NCBI GenBank assembly: GCA_030706685.1
Contig: JAUZOA010000056.1
Span: 1 to 37,158 of the forward strand
Length of the DNA: 37,158 bases
Direction of reading: 5' to 3'
DNA from: Bacteroidota bacterium
Lineage (GTDB): Bacteria > Bacteroidota > Bacteroidia > Chitinophagales > Chitinophagaceae
Shown here: positions 16,240 to 24,448 of the stretch, one piece after another
Layout of the letters: every line of letters starts with the position of its first letter
How positions within the stretch are numbered: the stretch's first letter is position 1
Notes under the pieces: model-generated
Told to the model about the DNA's origin: nothing
Database searches by the model: none
What the model saw: only the letters and a program-made list of their open reading frames with translations
Made by a program: the position numbers and the translations under genes

Positions 16240-16905
16240 TTTATATCCCACTCCTTTTACTGTCGTGATACAATCAATCCCTATTTTCTGGCGAATCTTA
16301 CGGATATGTACATCAATGGTCCTGTCGCCTACTATTACTTCGTTGCCCCATACCTGGTTCAATATTTCATTACGCAGGAAGACCCTGCCGGGTTTTTGCG
16401 CCAGCAGATGCAATAGCTCAAATTCTTTTTTTGCCAGGACAATGTCTTTACCGTAGGCCTGTACGATGAATCTTTCCGGGTCGATGGTCAGTCCATTCAG
16501 CTCCAGTCTTTTTGTCTCGGGCTTATTCAGCCTGCGAAACAGGGCATTTACCCGGCTCATAAAAACCTTTGGGCTGATAGGTTTACTGATATAGTCGTCG
16601 GCTCCTGTTTCCAGACCCTTGATCTGGGTGCCTTCGTCGCTGACAGCAGTGAGAAAAATGATCAGGGTATCTTTAAAAGCAGGGTGGGAACGTAATATCT
16701 GGCAAACTTCCACACCTGTTTTCTGGGGCATCATTATATCAAGGACAATGAGGTCTGGCTGTGTACGGCGGGCTTTTTCAAGGGCCTCGTCGCCATTCTT
16801 GGCCGTTATTACCTCATAGCCCTCTTTGGAAAGATTGTATTTCAGGATCTCCAGGATGTCCGGCTCATCATCTGCTATCAGCACTTTTCGCGCTTGGGTA
16901 TCCAT
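16228..16905 (-). CDS. PhoB/OmpR-family response regulator
   Basis: The product has 225 residues. The receiver domain has the acidic pair in IADDEPD, phospho-acceptor Asp56 in LIVLDIMMP, Thr in FLTAVS and Lys in YISKPISP. The winged-helix effector domain (about residues 125-225) shows KKEFELLHLLAQKPGRVFLRNEIL, VGDRTIDVHIRKIRQKIG and the closing TVKGVGYKFEL, the PhoB/OmpR pattern. It should bind direct-repeat DNA sites as a dimer and activate transcription when phosphorylated by the kinase encoded 33 nt downstream. A TAGGTTTG -7 box lies at 16929-16922 on its strand, and an 11-nt direct repeat of ACTTAAT further upstream (16976-16993) may be an autoregulatory site. The stop codon lies within a heptamer repeat array. 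Confidence 0.9.
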   Translation of the reverse strand: MDTQARKVLIADDEPDILEILKYNLSKEGYEVITAKNGDEALEKARRTQPDLIVLDIMMPQKTGVEVCQILRSHPAFKDTLIIFLTAVSDEGTQIKGLETGADDYISKPISPKVFMSRVNALFRRLNKPETKRLELNGLTIDPERFIVQAYGKDIVLAKKEFELLHLLAQKPGRVFLRNEILNQVWGNEVIVGDRTIDVHIRKIRQKIGIDCITTVKGVGYKFEL

Positions 16906-16921
16906 GCAGTGAATTTTTGCG

Positions 16922-16929
16922 CAAACCTA
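16922..16929 (-). promoter_or_regulatory. candidate -7 promoter box for the response-regulator gene
   Basis: On the minus strand TAGGTTTG matches the Bacteroidota -7 consensus TAnnTTTG, about 17 nt upstream of the ATG at 16905. No TTTG is found at the expected -33 position, as expected for an activator-dependent promoter but also for a chance match. Confidence 0.45.
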
Positions 16930-16975
16930 ACTGGAAATTGGCTACCGGGGAAATCGGCCTCTTTTGTTCATGCAG

Positions 16976-16993
16976 ACTTAATGTAAACTTAAT
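16976..16993. promoter_or_regulatory. PhoB-box-like direct repeat ACTTAAT-N4-ACTTAAT
   Basis: Two identical 7-mers (16976-16982 and 16987-16993) are spaced by GTAA, giving an 11-nt period. PhoB sites in other bacteria are two 7-nt half-sites separated by 4 nt. It lies 71 nt upstream of the PhoB-like gene and right before the 23-24-nt tandem repeats. Sequence identity with any known Bacteroidota Pho box cannot be judged here. Confidence 0.4.
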
Positions 16994-16997
16994 ATCC

Positions 16998-17066
16998 TTC
17001 GCTGCGCTCTGGATGACGCCCTTCGCTGCGCTCTGGATGACGCATTCGCTGCGCTCTGGATAACGC
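16998..17066. repeat. three tandem copies of a 22-nt GC-rich repeat (TTCGCTGCGCTCTGGATGACGC)
   Basis: Copies start at 16998, 17022 and 17045 (period 24 then 23). The first two are identical over 22 nt and the third has one change (GGATAACGC). The sequence is much more GC-rich than its surroundings. It separates the divergent response-regulator gene and the 745-residue protein gene. Open frames through it on the plus strand are not credible. Confidence 0.85.
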
Positions 17067-17164
17067 CATTTAGTGAGAAGTGAAGAATTAACAATGTGAA
17101 ACCAGCCTATTTCTGTATAAATACATCTATATCAGGCCGAATGCGAGATGTCGGTATTACGTAT

Positions 17165-17172
17165 TAAATTTG
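17165..17172 (+). promoter_or_regulatory. candidate -7 box for the 745-residue protein gene
   Basis: TAAATTTG matches TAnnTTTG and ends 15 nt before the ATG at 17187. It therefore favours that ATG over the one at 17148. No -33 TTTG is seen at the expected spacing. Confidence 0.35.
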
Positions 17173-17186
17173 CTGGACGAATCCTT

Positions 17187-19424
17187 ATGATAGCAAAAAC
17201 CAGGGTCCATATTCTTATAGTTTTTCTCCTTCTGCTGGGCCAACTGGTTGCAGGTCAGACCTTATTTATTTCTTTCCCGGATACTGCCAAAAACGTATCA
17301 GGCTGCAAACCACCCAAAAACCGCGAGTTATTTCATGATTATATTAACCAGGAACAGAAGAAGCTTTTATCAGCGGACGGGAAAGACGATAACCAGTACA
17401 CGCCTACCCGGGATGAAGAGATCAATCTTATCCTGACCCGGGCATTAACAAACAGGATAGACTGGCTGCAATGCAGTATTGAAAATGACAGTACGCTGAC
17501 CGGACAGAATAAGGTGAGGTACCTGCGGGGTATTGAAAACCTGCTTAAGTTCTTTAATGTCAATACAAGGGCCAACAATGTCAACCCGGTTTTATTACCA
17601 GATATCATTACGGCCTATGAAGCCTGTATGGAAAAGGATAAAGAAGGCAGGACCATTGAAGGGATCATCAGTAAATTGTCTTATGAAGTAGCTTTATCCA
17701 TTGCAAAAGCTGACCGGATCACTTTTGAAAAGAATCCCGGTTATAAGCCCGCCCAGGATATCGTTGTATTGAAATATTGGCAACTTCACCCCGAACAGAC
17801 ATTTACTATCTTAAGGGATAACCCGGATCTTCCATTTGCTGACAGCCTGGTAAGAATAGTTGCCAAAAAATACCCGGTACAATTATATAATTATGCCCAG
17901 GCCAGCAATAGAGTGGGAGCGATCATCCGCAGTATCAAGGATGATATATTTATCAGTACGATAGCCCGGATGGCAAAAAGTAAAAGCGGCCAGCAATATT
18001 TTCCATTCCTGGATAATATTATCAAAGGCAAACTGACTATCGAGCAAATAGACTCAGTAGAAAGCGATTCGGTACAATATTATAAGCTGCTGGTAAAAAC
18101 GAAGATGGATTATGTGGAAAGGATATTGAACAAGGATACGGCTTTTGCGTATAAAGAACTGACAGAAAAAATGGAAAAAAGGGCCAAAGATGTTTTTGTA
18201 ACTACTATCAATGGCCTGCATGAAAAACCTGACGAGGTAAGGTTCAAATGTATTCAGCCGCTCAGCGCCGAAGAGCTGTACTATTTAGCGGTCCTGACAG
18301 ATGGACTGATTTATACATCAAGTTATACAAAGGGTGTATACCCGTTGATGATGAAAAAGATCAATGGGCGTGCCGATTCATTGCTCATCAGCCTTCATTT
18401 TGATCATTACCGGAAATTCATCAGCCAGGCCGCCGCTTACAATACCCTCGGAGAATTTCTTTCATCGTTCCCGGATCAAACGGATGCGGACTACCTGATG
18501 AGAGCTTTTGTAAGCAGGCTTGAAAGGACAGATGGTTTGGAAGACGGAGTGGATGTAGCCGATTCATATGCCAGCATTGTCGAAACATTGAAACCAAGAG
18601 CGGCAGAGATGCTGAAAAATGTGCAGCTTAACTATGAAAGAAATATTTCGGAGAATAACCCGAAAGGGATCGCTATTTATAATATCCTGAATAAACTTTT
18701 CCTTTCAGCCGACTCCGCGAATAATATTGATCTGACCAAAGAACTTGGTATACCACCGGTATATAATGTACCTTTTTCGTCGCTTACAGACAGTACCGGC
18801 GAAGTGGTGATCCAGGTATTTTTTTACGGGGACAAAGACGGAATGATGGATTATACTATTTTCCAGGAAATGTTCAATAATGCCAACTGGAAAATTGATA
18901 AAAGCAACAAGCAATGGATCGTGGTAAGATCTGCCAAAGGCAAACCGGTTTCCCTCTATGCCAATATCCCGTTTGATGAAGAAACCAACGAAGACGATAA
19001 TGCGCAAAAAGCCCTGGGGGCCTATTTCGAAAAAAATAAAATTGTCCCGACTATAACGATCAATCGTGGTCATAGTTATCATGCGGAAACAACGATTGAT
19101 TATATGTCGCCATTGTCCCGTATTGTGTTCATGGGCTCCTGTGGCGGGTTTCACCTGATAGATGCTATTTTGAAAAAATCAACCGACGCGCATATCATCG
19201 CTTCCAAACAAATCGGCAAAAGGGATATTAATAAGCCCTTCCTGCAATTATTGACCGAAAAGCTTCGCGCCGGCAGCAATATTGACTGGATACCTTTCTG
19301 GCGGGAGTTCAAAACCAAAGCGGATACGGATGGTTTCGAGGATTATATACCGCCCTACAAAAATCTCGGCGCCATTTTTATAAAGGCCTATAAAAAAGAA
19401 ATGGGCGATGAAGAAAATAAATAA
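17187..19424 (+). CDS. large exported protein of unknown function with a possible caspase-like C-terminal domain
   Basis: The product has 745 residues from the ATG at 17187, which puts a signal peptide at the N-terminus (MIAKTRVHILIVFLLLLGQLVAGQ); an ATG at 17148 would add 13 residues. I do not recognise the family. Residues about 40-500 are mostly helical and Lys/Asp-rich without obvious repeats. Residues about 530-690 look like an alpha/beta Rossmann-like domain: strands EVVIQVFFYGD, QWIVVRSA, VPTITINRGHSYH and RIVFMGSCGGF. A His follows the third (His629, His632) and a Cys the fourth (Cys652), the placement of the catalytic dyad in clan CD peptidases (caspases, gingipains, clostripain). 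That makes a cysteine-peptidase-like domain plausible but unproven. A stand-alone gene, it is followed 1 nt after its stop by an inverted repeat array. Confidence 0.7.
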   Translation: MIAKTRVHILIVFLLLLGQLVAGQTLFISFPDTAKNVSGCKPPKNRELFHDYINQEQKKLLSADGKDDNQYTPTRDEEINLILTRALTNRIDWLQCSIENDSTLTGQNKVRYLRGIENLLKFFNVNTRANNVNPVLLPDIITAYEACMEKDKEGRTIEGIISKLSYEVALSIAKADRITFEKNPGYKPAQDIVVLKYWQLHPEQTFTILRDNPDLPFADSLVRIVAKKYPVQLYNYAQASNRVGAIIRSIKDDIFISTIARMAKSKSGQQYFPFLDNIIKGKLTIEQIDSVESDSVQYYKLLVKTKMDYVERILNKDTAFAYKELTEKMEKRAKDVFVTTINGLHEKPDEVRFKCIQPLSAEELYYLAVLTDGLIYTSSYTKGVYPLMMKKINGRADSLLISLHFDHYRKFISQAAAYNTLGEFLSSFPDQTDADYLMRAFVSRLERTDGLEDGVDVADSYASIVETLKPRAAEMLKNVQLNYERNISENNPKGIAIYNILNKLFLSADSANNIDLTKELGIPPVYNVPFSSLTDSTGEVVIQVFFYGDKDGMMDYTIFQEMFNNANWKIDKSNKQWIVVRSAKGKPVSLYANIPFDEETNEDDNAQKALGAYFEKNKIVPTITINRGHSYHAETTIDYMSPLSRIVFMGSCGGFHLIDAILKKSTDAHIIASKQIGKRDINKPFLQLLTEKLRAGSNIDWIPFWREFKTKADTDGFEDYIPPYKNLGAIFIKAYKKEMGDEENK

Positions 19425-19543
19425 CGTTCAGCGTTTAAGGGTTTAACGTTTAAAGGTTCTTTAAAGCCTGCATTCACTTTATAGAAATGAAATAACCCGC
19501 TGTAAGACCCCTTCAACCATTCAACCCTTTAAACCTTTAAACG
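19425..19543. repeat. inverted array of GTTTAA-type words behind the 745-residue protein gene
   Basis: The left arm (19425-19460) repeats GTTTAAG, GTTTAAC, GTTTAAA with 7-8 nt spacing. The right arm (19511-19543) is TTCAACC, TTCAACC, TTTAAACC, TTTAAACG, largely its reverse complement. The left arm starts directly after the TAA stop at 19422-19424. About 50 nt separate the arms. Confidence 0.75.
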
Positions 19544-19587
19544 AAACAGCATTTCACGTAGCTTTGCTGTTTTTCAATTATTGTACT

Positions 19588-21366
19588 TTGTCAAATCCCA
19601 AAAAAACTTTTTTCGATTTTGCTTTATTACGAAGGGTGTTTCAATACGCTTCTCCTTACAAAAGAAAATTTTACCTGTCGGTTGTGCTCGCCATTGTACT
19701 GGCATTTATTACGCCGGTGCGGCCATGGCTGATCCAGTTGACTGTTGATAAATACATTATTCATTCCGTTCCTGTCATGGTCATAAACCTGACACTGATC
19801 CAGGTCGGGCTGATCCTTGTTGAAACAACACTCCGCTTTTTATTTTCGTTTACTACCAACTGGCTTGGCCAATCGGTAGTGAAAGATATGCGGGTAGCCG
19901 TATATAAAAAGATACTTGGACTGAATCTTTCCCAGTTTGATAAAACGCCAATCGGTACATTAACTACCCGTACCATCAACGATATCGAATCCATCAATGA
20001 CATATTTGCGGAAGGGCTGGTGCCGATCATTGCCGACCTGCTATCTATTGTATGCGTACTGGGAGTAATGTTCTGGATGGACTGGCGTCTCACCCTGATA
20101 GCGTTGATACCTTTCCCGATCATTATCATCGCTACTTATTATTTTAAGGAAAGCATCAATCGTTCTTTTTTCAGGGTCCGGAACGCGGTAGCCCATCTCA
20201 ATGCTTTTGTACAGGAGCACCTTACAGGTATGCCGGTGGTACAGGCTTTTTCCGGGGAAGAAAGAGAATTTAAAAAATTCAAATCAATTAATACGGAACA
20301 TCGCAATGCCAATATCAGGGCTATTTTTGCTTATTCCGTTTTTTTCCCCATCGTAGAAATTGTACTGGCCCTGGCTATTGGCCTGGTGGTATGGTGGACG
20401 GCCGGGGAAGCCCTGCATTTGCAGAAGAGCCAGCAGGGAACTGTCATGGCGTTTATTCTTTTCTTAAACTTGTTGTTTCGTCCGCTGAGGGTATTGGCCG
20501 ATAAATTCAATGTATTGCAAATGGGTATTGTTGCCAGTGAACGGGTTTTTAAAGTACTGGATAATGATGATTTTATTCCCGTCCCGGCAGCCGGCACATC
20601 GAAAGAAGACCACACCCGGCTAAAAGGGAAAGTTGAGTTTGATAAAGTCTGGTTTGCTTATTCAAATGAGAATTATGTTTTAAGGGATATCAGTTTCACC
20701 ATAAATGCAGGAGAAACAGTTGCTATTGTTGGTCATACCGGCAGCGGCAAAACAACGATCATCAGTTTATTGAATCGTTTGTATCATATTCAGAAAGGAG
20801 CGATCAGGATAGATGATACCAATATTGAGAGGTATGACCTTGACTTTTTGCGAAAAAACATCGGGGTTGTATTACAGGATGTTTTTCTTTTTTCCGGGTC
20901 GGTCATGGATAATATTACGCTGCGCAATCCTGATATTTCGAAAGAGAAAGTAACAGAAGCGGCGAAACTCATCGGCATGCATGATTTCATTATGCGCCTG
21001 CCGGGTGGGTATGATTATAATGTAATGGAAAGAGGCATTACACTTTCTCTTGGACAAAGGCAATTATTATCTTTCATCCGGGCATTGCTATACGACCCTT
21101 CCATTCTTATCCTGGATGAAGCCACATCTTCCGTGGATACAGAAAGTGAAATGATGATCCAGCATGCCATTGATACGCTTATCCGGGGAAGAACGGCTAT
21201 CGTCATCGCGCATCGCCTGTCTACTATTCGTAAAGCGAATAAGATAATTGTATTGGATAAAGGGGAAATAAAGGAAATGGGAAGCCACGGAGAGCTGCTT
21301 GCCAGAGGCGGATTCTATGCCCGGCTGCATGAGATGCAGTTTGAAAAACATAAAGTGCCGGGGTAG
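19588..21366 (+). CDS. ABC exporter, fused transmembrane and ATPase domains
   Basis: The product is about 592 residues with six N-terminal membrane helices (ABC type IV exporter fold, residues about 25-330) and a C-terminal ATPase. Walker A is GHTGSGKTT (residues 382-390), the signature is LSLGQ (486-490, instead of LSGGQ), Walker B is ILILDEATSSVD, and the H-loop is IAHRLSTI. Such half-transporters dimerise and export lipids, drugs or peptides. No ATG is available near the N-terminus: TTG at 19588 gives MSNPKKTFFDFALLRRVF, typical for relatives. TTG at 19564 and GTG at 19636 are alternatives. A TTTG-N17-TACTTTG sequence (19563-19590) overlaps the chosen start and may be a promoter or coincidence. 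It is followed 3 nt after the stop by a heptamer array. Confidence 0.85.
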   Translation: MSNPKKTFFDFALLRRVFQYASPYKRKFYLSVVLAIVLAFITPVRPWLIQLTVDKYIIHSVPVMVINLTLIQVGLILVETTLRFLFSFTTNWLGQSVVKDMRVAVYKKILGLNLSQFDKTPIGTLTTRTINDIESINDIFAEGLVPIIADLLSIVCVLGVMFWMDWRLTLIALIPFPIIIIATYYFKESINRSFFRVRNAVAHLNAFVQEHLTGMPVVQAFSGEEREFKKFKSINTEHRNANIRAIFAYSVFFPIVEIVLALAIGLVVWWTAGEALHLQKSQQGTVMAFILFLNLLFRPLRVLADKFNVLQMGIVASERVFKVLDNDDFIPVPAAGTSKEDHTRLKGKVEFDKVWFAYSNENYVLRDISFTINAGETVAIVGHTGSGKTTIISLLNRLYHIQKGAIRIDDTNIERYDLDFLRKNIGVVLQDVFLFSGSVMDNITLRNPDISKEKVTEAAKLIGMHDFIMRLPGGYDYNVMERGITLSLGQRQLLSFIRALLYDPSILILDEATSSVDTESEMMIQHAIDTLIRGRTAIVIAHRLSTIRKANKIIVLDKGEIKEMGSHGELLARGGFYARLHEMQFEKHKVPG

Positions 21367-21369
21367 AGA

Positions 21370-21578
21370 GACCAGAAGCCGGAAGTAAGAAGTCAGAAAG
21401 ACGGGAAGACCATTTCCGGCAGGAGAATTTTTTCCTCCTATTACAAATCGTAGAAAAGCATAAAATATTTTCTTCAGTAAAAGAAGAAATGACTTTAGGT
21501 TCTTTCAGAAAAGGTCTTTCCGACTTCTGACCTCCGGCTTCTGTGTTCCGGTCCCCGACTTTTCCGACTTTCCGGCCA
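21370..21578. repeat. inverted array of GAAGYCN heptamers between the ABC exporter gene and atpB
   Basis: The left arm (21370-21412) is heptamers such as GAAGCCG, GAAGTAA, GAAGTCA and GAAAGAC, bounded by GACC and GGAAGACC. The right arm (21513-21553) begins GGTCTTTCCGACTTCTGACC and ends CCGGTC, near its reverse complement, followed by further CCGACTT words to 21578. About 100 nt separate the arms. The left arm begins 3 nt after the ABC gene stop codon. Confidence 0.78.
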
Positions 21579-21597
21579 TTTTTTGATCGCTGCCCCT

Positions 21598-21605
21598 TAT
21601 CTTTG
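21598..21605 (+). promoter_or_regulatory. candidate -7 box for the atpB operon
   Basis: TATCTTTG matches TAnnTTTG and lies 20 nt upstream of the atpB ATG. There is no TTTG at the consensus -33 distance. It follows directly on the heptamer array. Confidence 0.5.
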
Positions 21606-21625
21606 CGCCAAATTTCAGAACAGGC

Positions 21626-22819
21626 ATGACATCAAGGCTATTCAAATCCTTTACGGTAGCGGCTTTCAGCGTATTTTTTGCTTTCCTTTTCAGCCCTGTT
21701 CATGCCCAGCCGGGAAAGAATGATCCGGGTCAGCAGGCTCCCCCTAAAAAAGAAGGATTTAAGGCGAAAGAACTCATTTTTGGACACGTACTGAATGCCC
21801 ATGAATTCCATTTCCTGGAAATAAAAAAAGAGGACGGCACAACGCATCCCCTTAGCATCCCTCTCCCGGTAATTCTATATTCTCCGCAAAGAGGACTGGA
21901 TGTTTTTATGTCTTCCCGGTTTCATCATGGAGAAGAAGCCTACAAAAACTATATCATTCTTACAGAAGAAAAAATAAAAGAGCTTAAACTCGACCCCAAG
22001 AAATTCAGCGCCCAGCAGATCCTTGCTGTAAACGATGCCGGGGAAATTGATCCCACGGTAAAAGTATATGACCTTTCCCTGACCAGGAACGTGGTTCAGA
22101 TGCTTTTGGCATTGGCCATTTTTGTATGGGTCATGTTAAAGATCGCCGCCAGGTATAAAAGAGGGGAAGGAGTAAAGACAGCGCCAAGTGGTGCGCAGGG
22201 GCTGTTTGAACCAATTATCACATTTGTACGGGATGAAGTAGCCAAGCCCAACCTGGGTCACAGCTACGATAAATACCTGCCTTATTTATTAACTGTATTT
22301 TTCTTTATCCTGATTAATAACTTGTTCGGGCTGATCCCGGGTACGGCTAATGTAACGGGTAATATCGCATTTACCATGTTGCTTTCACTGATTTCATTTA
22401 TCGTAATAATGTTCAGTTCCAACAAACATTACTGGGGGCATATTTTCTGGCCGCCGGGTGTTCCAAACTGGGCAAAAATCATTTTAATACCGGTAGAGAT
22501 ACTCGGCGTTTTTACAAAACCATTTGCCCTGATGATCCGTCTGTTTGCCAATATGGTAGCCGGTCACATCATTATAATATGTCTTATATCACTGATATTC
22601 ATTTTTGCGGGTTTAAACCAGTGGATAGGCTGGGGTGTAACGCCGGTATCAATCGGGTTTACCATATTCATTTATTTTATTGAGTTGCTGGTGGCTTTTA
22701 TCCAGGCGTTCATTTTTGCGATGCTGACAGCGGTATTTATCGGGCAGGCAAGAGAAGGGGCGCATCATCATCATGAAGAAGAAAGCCCGGCTAAGTATGA
22801 TGATCCCGTAATGGTCTAG
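21626..22819 (+). CDS. atpB: F-type ATP synthase subunit a
   Basis: The product has 397 residues. A cleavable-looking signal (MTSRLFKSFTVAAFSVFFAFLFSPVHAQ) and about 140 extra N-terminal residues precede the membrane core; this extension is common in Bacteroidota AtpB. The core has five to six helices, including FALMIRLFANMVAGHIII with the essential Arg (Arg305) that faces the c-ring, and a last helix ELLVAFIQAFIFAMLTAVFIG. Subunit a forms the proton half-channels of Fo. The tail HHHHEEE is His-rich, a frequent but unexplained feature. First of a cluster with atpE 32 nt downstream. No atpI/atpZ-like gene precedes it here; the upstream gene is an ABC exporter. Confidence 0.96.
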   Translation: MTSRLFKSFTVAAFSVFFAFLFSPVHAQPGKNDPGQQAPPKKEGFKAKELIFGHVLNAHEFHFLEIKKEDGTTHPLSIPLPVILYSPQRGLDVFMSSRFHHGEEAYKNYIILTEEKIKELKLDPKKFSAQQILAVNDAGEIDPTVKVYDLSLTRNVVQMLLALAIFVWVMLKIAARYKRGEGVKTAPSGAQGLFEPIITFVRDEVAKPNLGHSYDKYLPYLLTVFFFILINNLFGLIPGTANVTGNIAFTMLLSLISFIVIMFSSNKHYWGHIFWPPGVPNWAKIILIPVEILGVFTKPFALMIRLFANMVAGHIIIICLISLIFIFAGLNQWIGWGVTPVSIGFTIFIYFIELLVAFIQAFIFAMLTAVFIGQAREGAHHHHEEESPAKYDDPVMV

Positions 22820-22848
22820 CGTTTTTTTTAATTAAATATAAAAGTTGA

Positions 22849-23088
<240 letters not shown>

Positions 23089-23095
23089 AAAATAG

Positions 23096-23126
23096 CTGCA
23101 TCCAATGCACAGGGCGGCGGATGCAG
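23096..23126 (+). promoter_or_regulatory. stem-loop behind atpE
   Basis: CTGCATCC (23096-23103) pairs with GGATGCAG (23119-23126) in an 8-bp perfect stem with a 15-nt loop, starting 7 nt after the stop. Only a short TTT follows, so it is more likely an mRNA-stabilising or partial-termination element than a full terminator. Confidence 0.55.
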
Positions 23127-23129
23127 TTT

Positions 23130-23290
23130 ACCCCAACCCCTGATGGGGCTTTGGAAAAGTTCTTAAGATGAAAAGTTGTTGTGTCCCGAAGAATGAATTT
23201 GCTTATTCAGTTTTTCGTTGTCACACCCGGGTATTGTTATCCCAATTGATTTTAAATTAAACACTCCCTAAAGGGAGCCGGAGGGTACTT
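23130..23290. other. rest of the atpE-atpF gap: short GC-rich hairpin words
   Basis: The gap contains CCCC-TGAT-GGGG at 23137-23148 and CTCCC-TAAA-GGGAG near 23263-23276, two small hairpins of similar design about 120 nt apart, and no open frame of note. The second is directly upstream of the atpF start. Confidence 0.5.
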
Positions 23291-23785
23291 ATGAATCTTC
23301 TTACACCTGAATTTGGATTACTGATATGGACGCTGGTGGCGTTCCTGGTCGTGTTTTTTATATTGGGTAAATATGCCTGGCCGCCGATTGTAAAAGCATT
23401 GAAGGAGCGTGAGCAGGGCATTGCCGATTCATTGGCTACGGCTGAAAGAATAAAAGCAGAGATGGCCCAGATGAAAAGTGAAAACGAAGCTTTACTCGCA
23501 AAGGCCCGTGAAGAAAGAGCCCAGTTATTGAAAGAAGCCAGGGAGACAAAAGATAAGATCATTAATGAAGCCAAGGAGCAATCCAGGGTAGAAGCCAATA
23601 AAATCATTACAGAAGCACAGGCAGCCATTACTACTCAAAAACTGGCTGCACTGACCGAGGTAAAAAACCAGGTGGGAAAGTTGGTAATCGAAGTAACGGA
23701 AAAGGTGCTGAGGAGAGAACTGGGAAATAAAGAAGCACAGGAAGCTCATATCAAAGGGCTGGTTGATGAAGTAAAATTGAATTAA
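23291..23785 (+). CDS. atpF: F-type ATP synthase subunit b
   Basis: The product has 164 residues. One N-terminal membrane helix ([26 protein letters not shown], about residues 8-33) is followed by a long charged coiled coil (about 36-145) rich in Ala, Glu, Lys and Arg, the peripheral stalk. The C-terminus ([18 protein letters not shown]) should contact the delta subunit, encoded next. Length and layout are normal for subunit b. The stop codon lies at the very start of a heptamer array that fills the 70 nt before atpH. Confidence 0.95.
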   Translation: MNLLTPEFGLLIWTLVAFLVVFFILGKYAWPPIVKALKEREQGIADSLATAERIKAEMAQMKSENEALLAKAREERAQLLKEARETKDKIINEAKEQSRVEANKIITEAQAAITTQKLAALTEVKNQVGKLVIEVTEKVLRRELGNKEAQEAHIKGLVDEVKLN

Positions 23786-23850
23786 GCTGTTAGTTGTGAG
23801 CTATTAGCCGTTAATGGCTGGTAGCTAATGGCTGATAGCTAAAAGCTATA
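23784..23850. repeat. TAGCTAT-type heptamer array between atpF and atpH
   Basis: After an AGCTGTTAG start, heptamers of the form GAGCTAT, TAGCCGT, TAATGGC, TGGTAGC, TAATGGC, TGATAGC, TAAAAGC follow in register. The two halves are roughly inverted (AGCTATTAGCCGTTA against TAGCTAATGGCTGATAGCT), so a hairpin is possible. It shares an exact 15-mer with the array at 15064-15078. It overlaps the last two bases of the atpF stop codon and ends 5 nt before atpH. Confidence 0.78.
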
Positions 23851-23855
23851 AAAAA

Positions 23856-24419
23856 ATGCCGAATCCACGTTTAGCAACCCGTTACGCAAAGTCAGTACTT
23901 GACCTGGCCGTAGAAACAGGACAACTGGAAACAGTATACAAAGACATGCTATGGTTGCAGGCTGTATGTAAAAGCAACCGTGATTTTGTGGTCATGCTGA
24001 AGAGCCCGGTCATACCAGGAGATAAAAAAATAAAAATACTGGATGCTGTATCCGGTAATATTCTCAGCAAACTGACAACATCTTTCAATGCGCTGCTGAT
24101 TAAGAAAAACCGGGAAAGTAATCTGCCGGAAATAGCTACCGCTTTTATTGCCCAGTATAAAGAACATAAGAATATTCATACGGTAAAGATTACCACTGCA
24201 TCGCCATTAAGTGACTCTGTAAAGGATGCTATTGTCAAACAGGTTAAAAAGACCCGGGGTATTGACAATATTGAGCTGGTTGAAAAAATTGATAAAGATA
24301 TCATCGGCGGCTTTGTATTGCAGGTAGGAGATAAATTAATCGATGCAAGTATCGCCTATAACCTGAAAACTATTGCCAAGGAGTTTGAGAACAATGATTT
24401 TATTTATAAGATCCGGTGA
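23856..24419 (+). CDS. atpH: F-type ATP synthase subunit delta
   Basis: The product has 187 residues. The N-terminal six-helix OSCP/delta domain begins PNPRLATRYAKSVLDLAVETGQLE and contains the conserved LLIKKNRESNLPEI segment. The C-terminal part has the family's closing DKDIIGGFVLQVGDKLIDASIAYNLKTI. Delta joins the peripheral stalk (subunit b) to the top of F1. The ATG follows the heptamer array by 5 nt with no clear ribosome site. A bona fide intrinsic terminator lies 30 nt downstream, making atpH the last gene of the atpBEFH transcript in most rounds of transcription. Confidence 0.94.
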   Translation: MPNPRLATRYAKSVLDLAVETGQLETVYKDMLWLQAVCKSNRDFVVMLKSPVIPGDKKIKILDAVSGNILSKLTTSFNALLIKKNRESNLPEIATAFIAQYKEHKNIHTVKITTASPLSDSVKDAIVKQVKKTRGIDNIELVEKIDKDIIGGFVLQVGDKLIDASIAYNLKTIAKEFENNDFIYKIR

Positions 24420-24448
24420 GCATTCAGTAAACGGAGCTAATTTTTAAG

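Noticed and set aside
16761-17063. 100-codon open frame on the plus strand
   Set aside because: It is antisense to the response regulator and then reads through the GC-rich tandem repeats, whose translation is simply a repeated peptide (FAALWMT).
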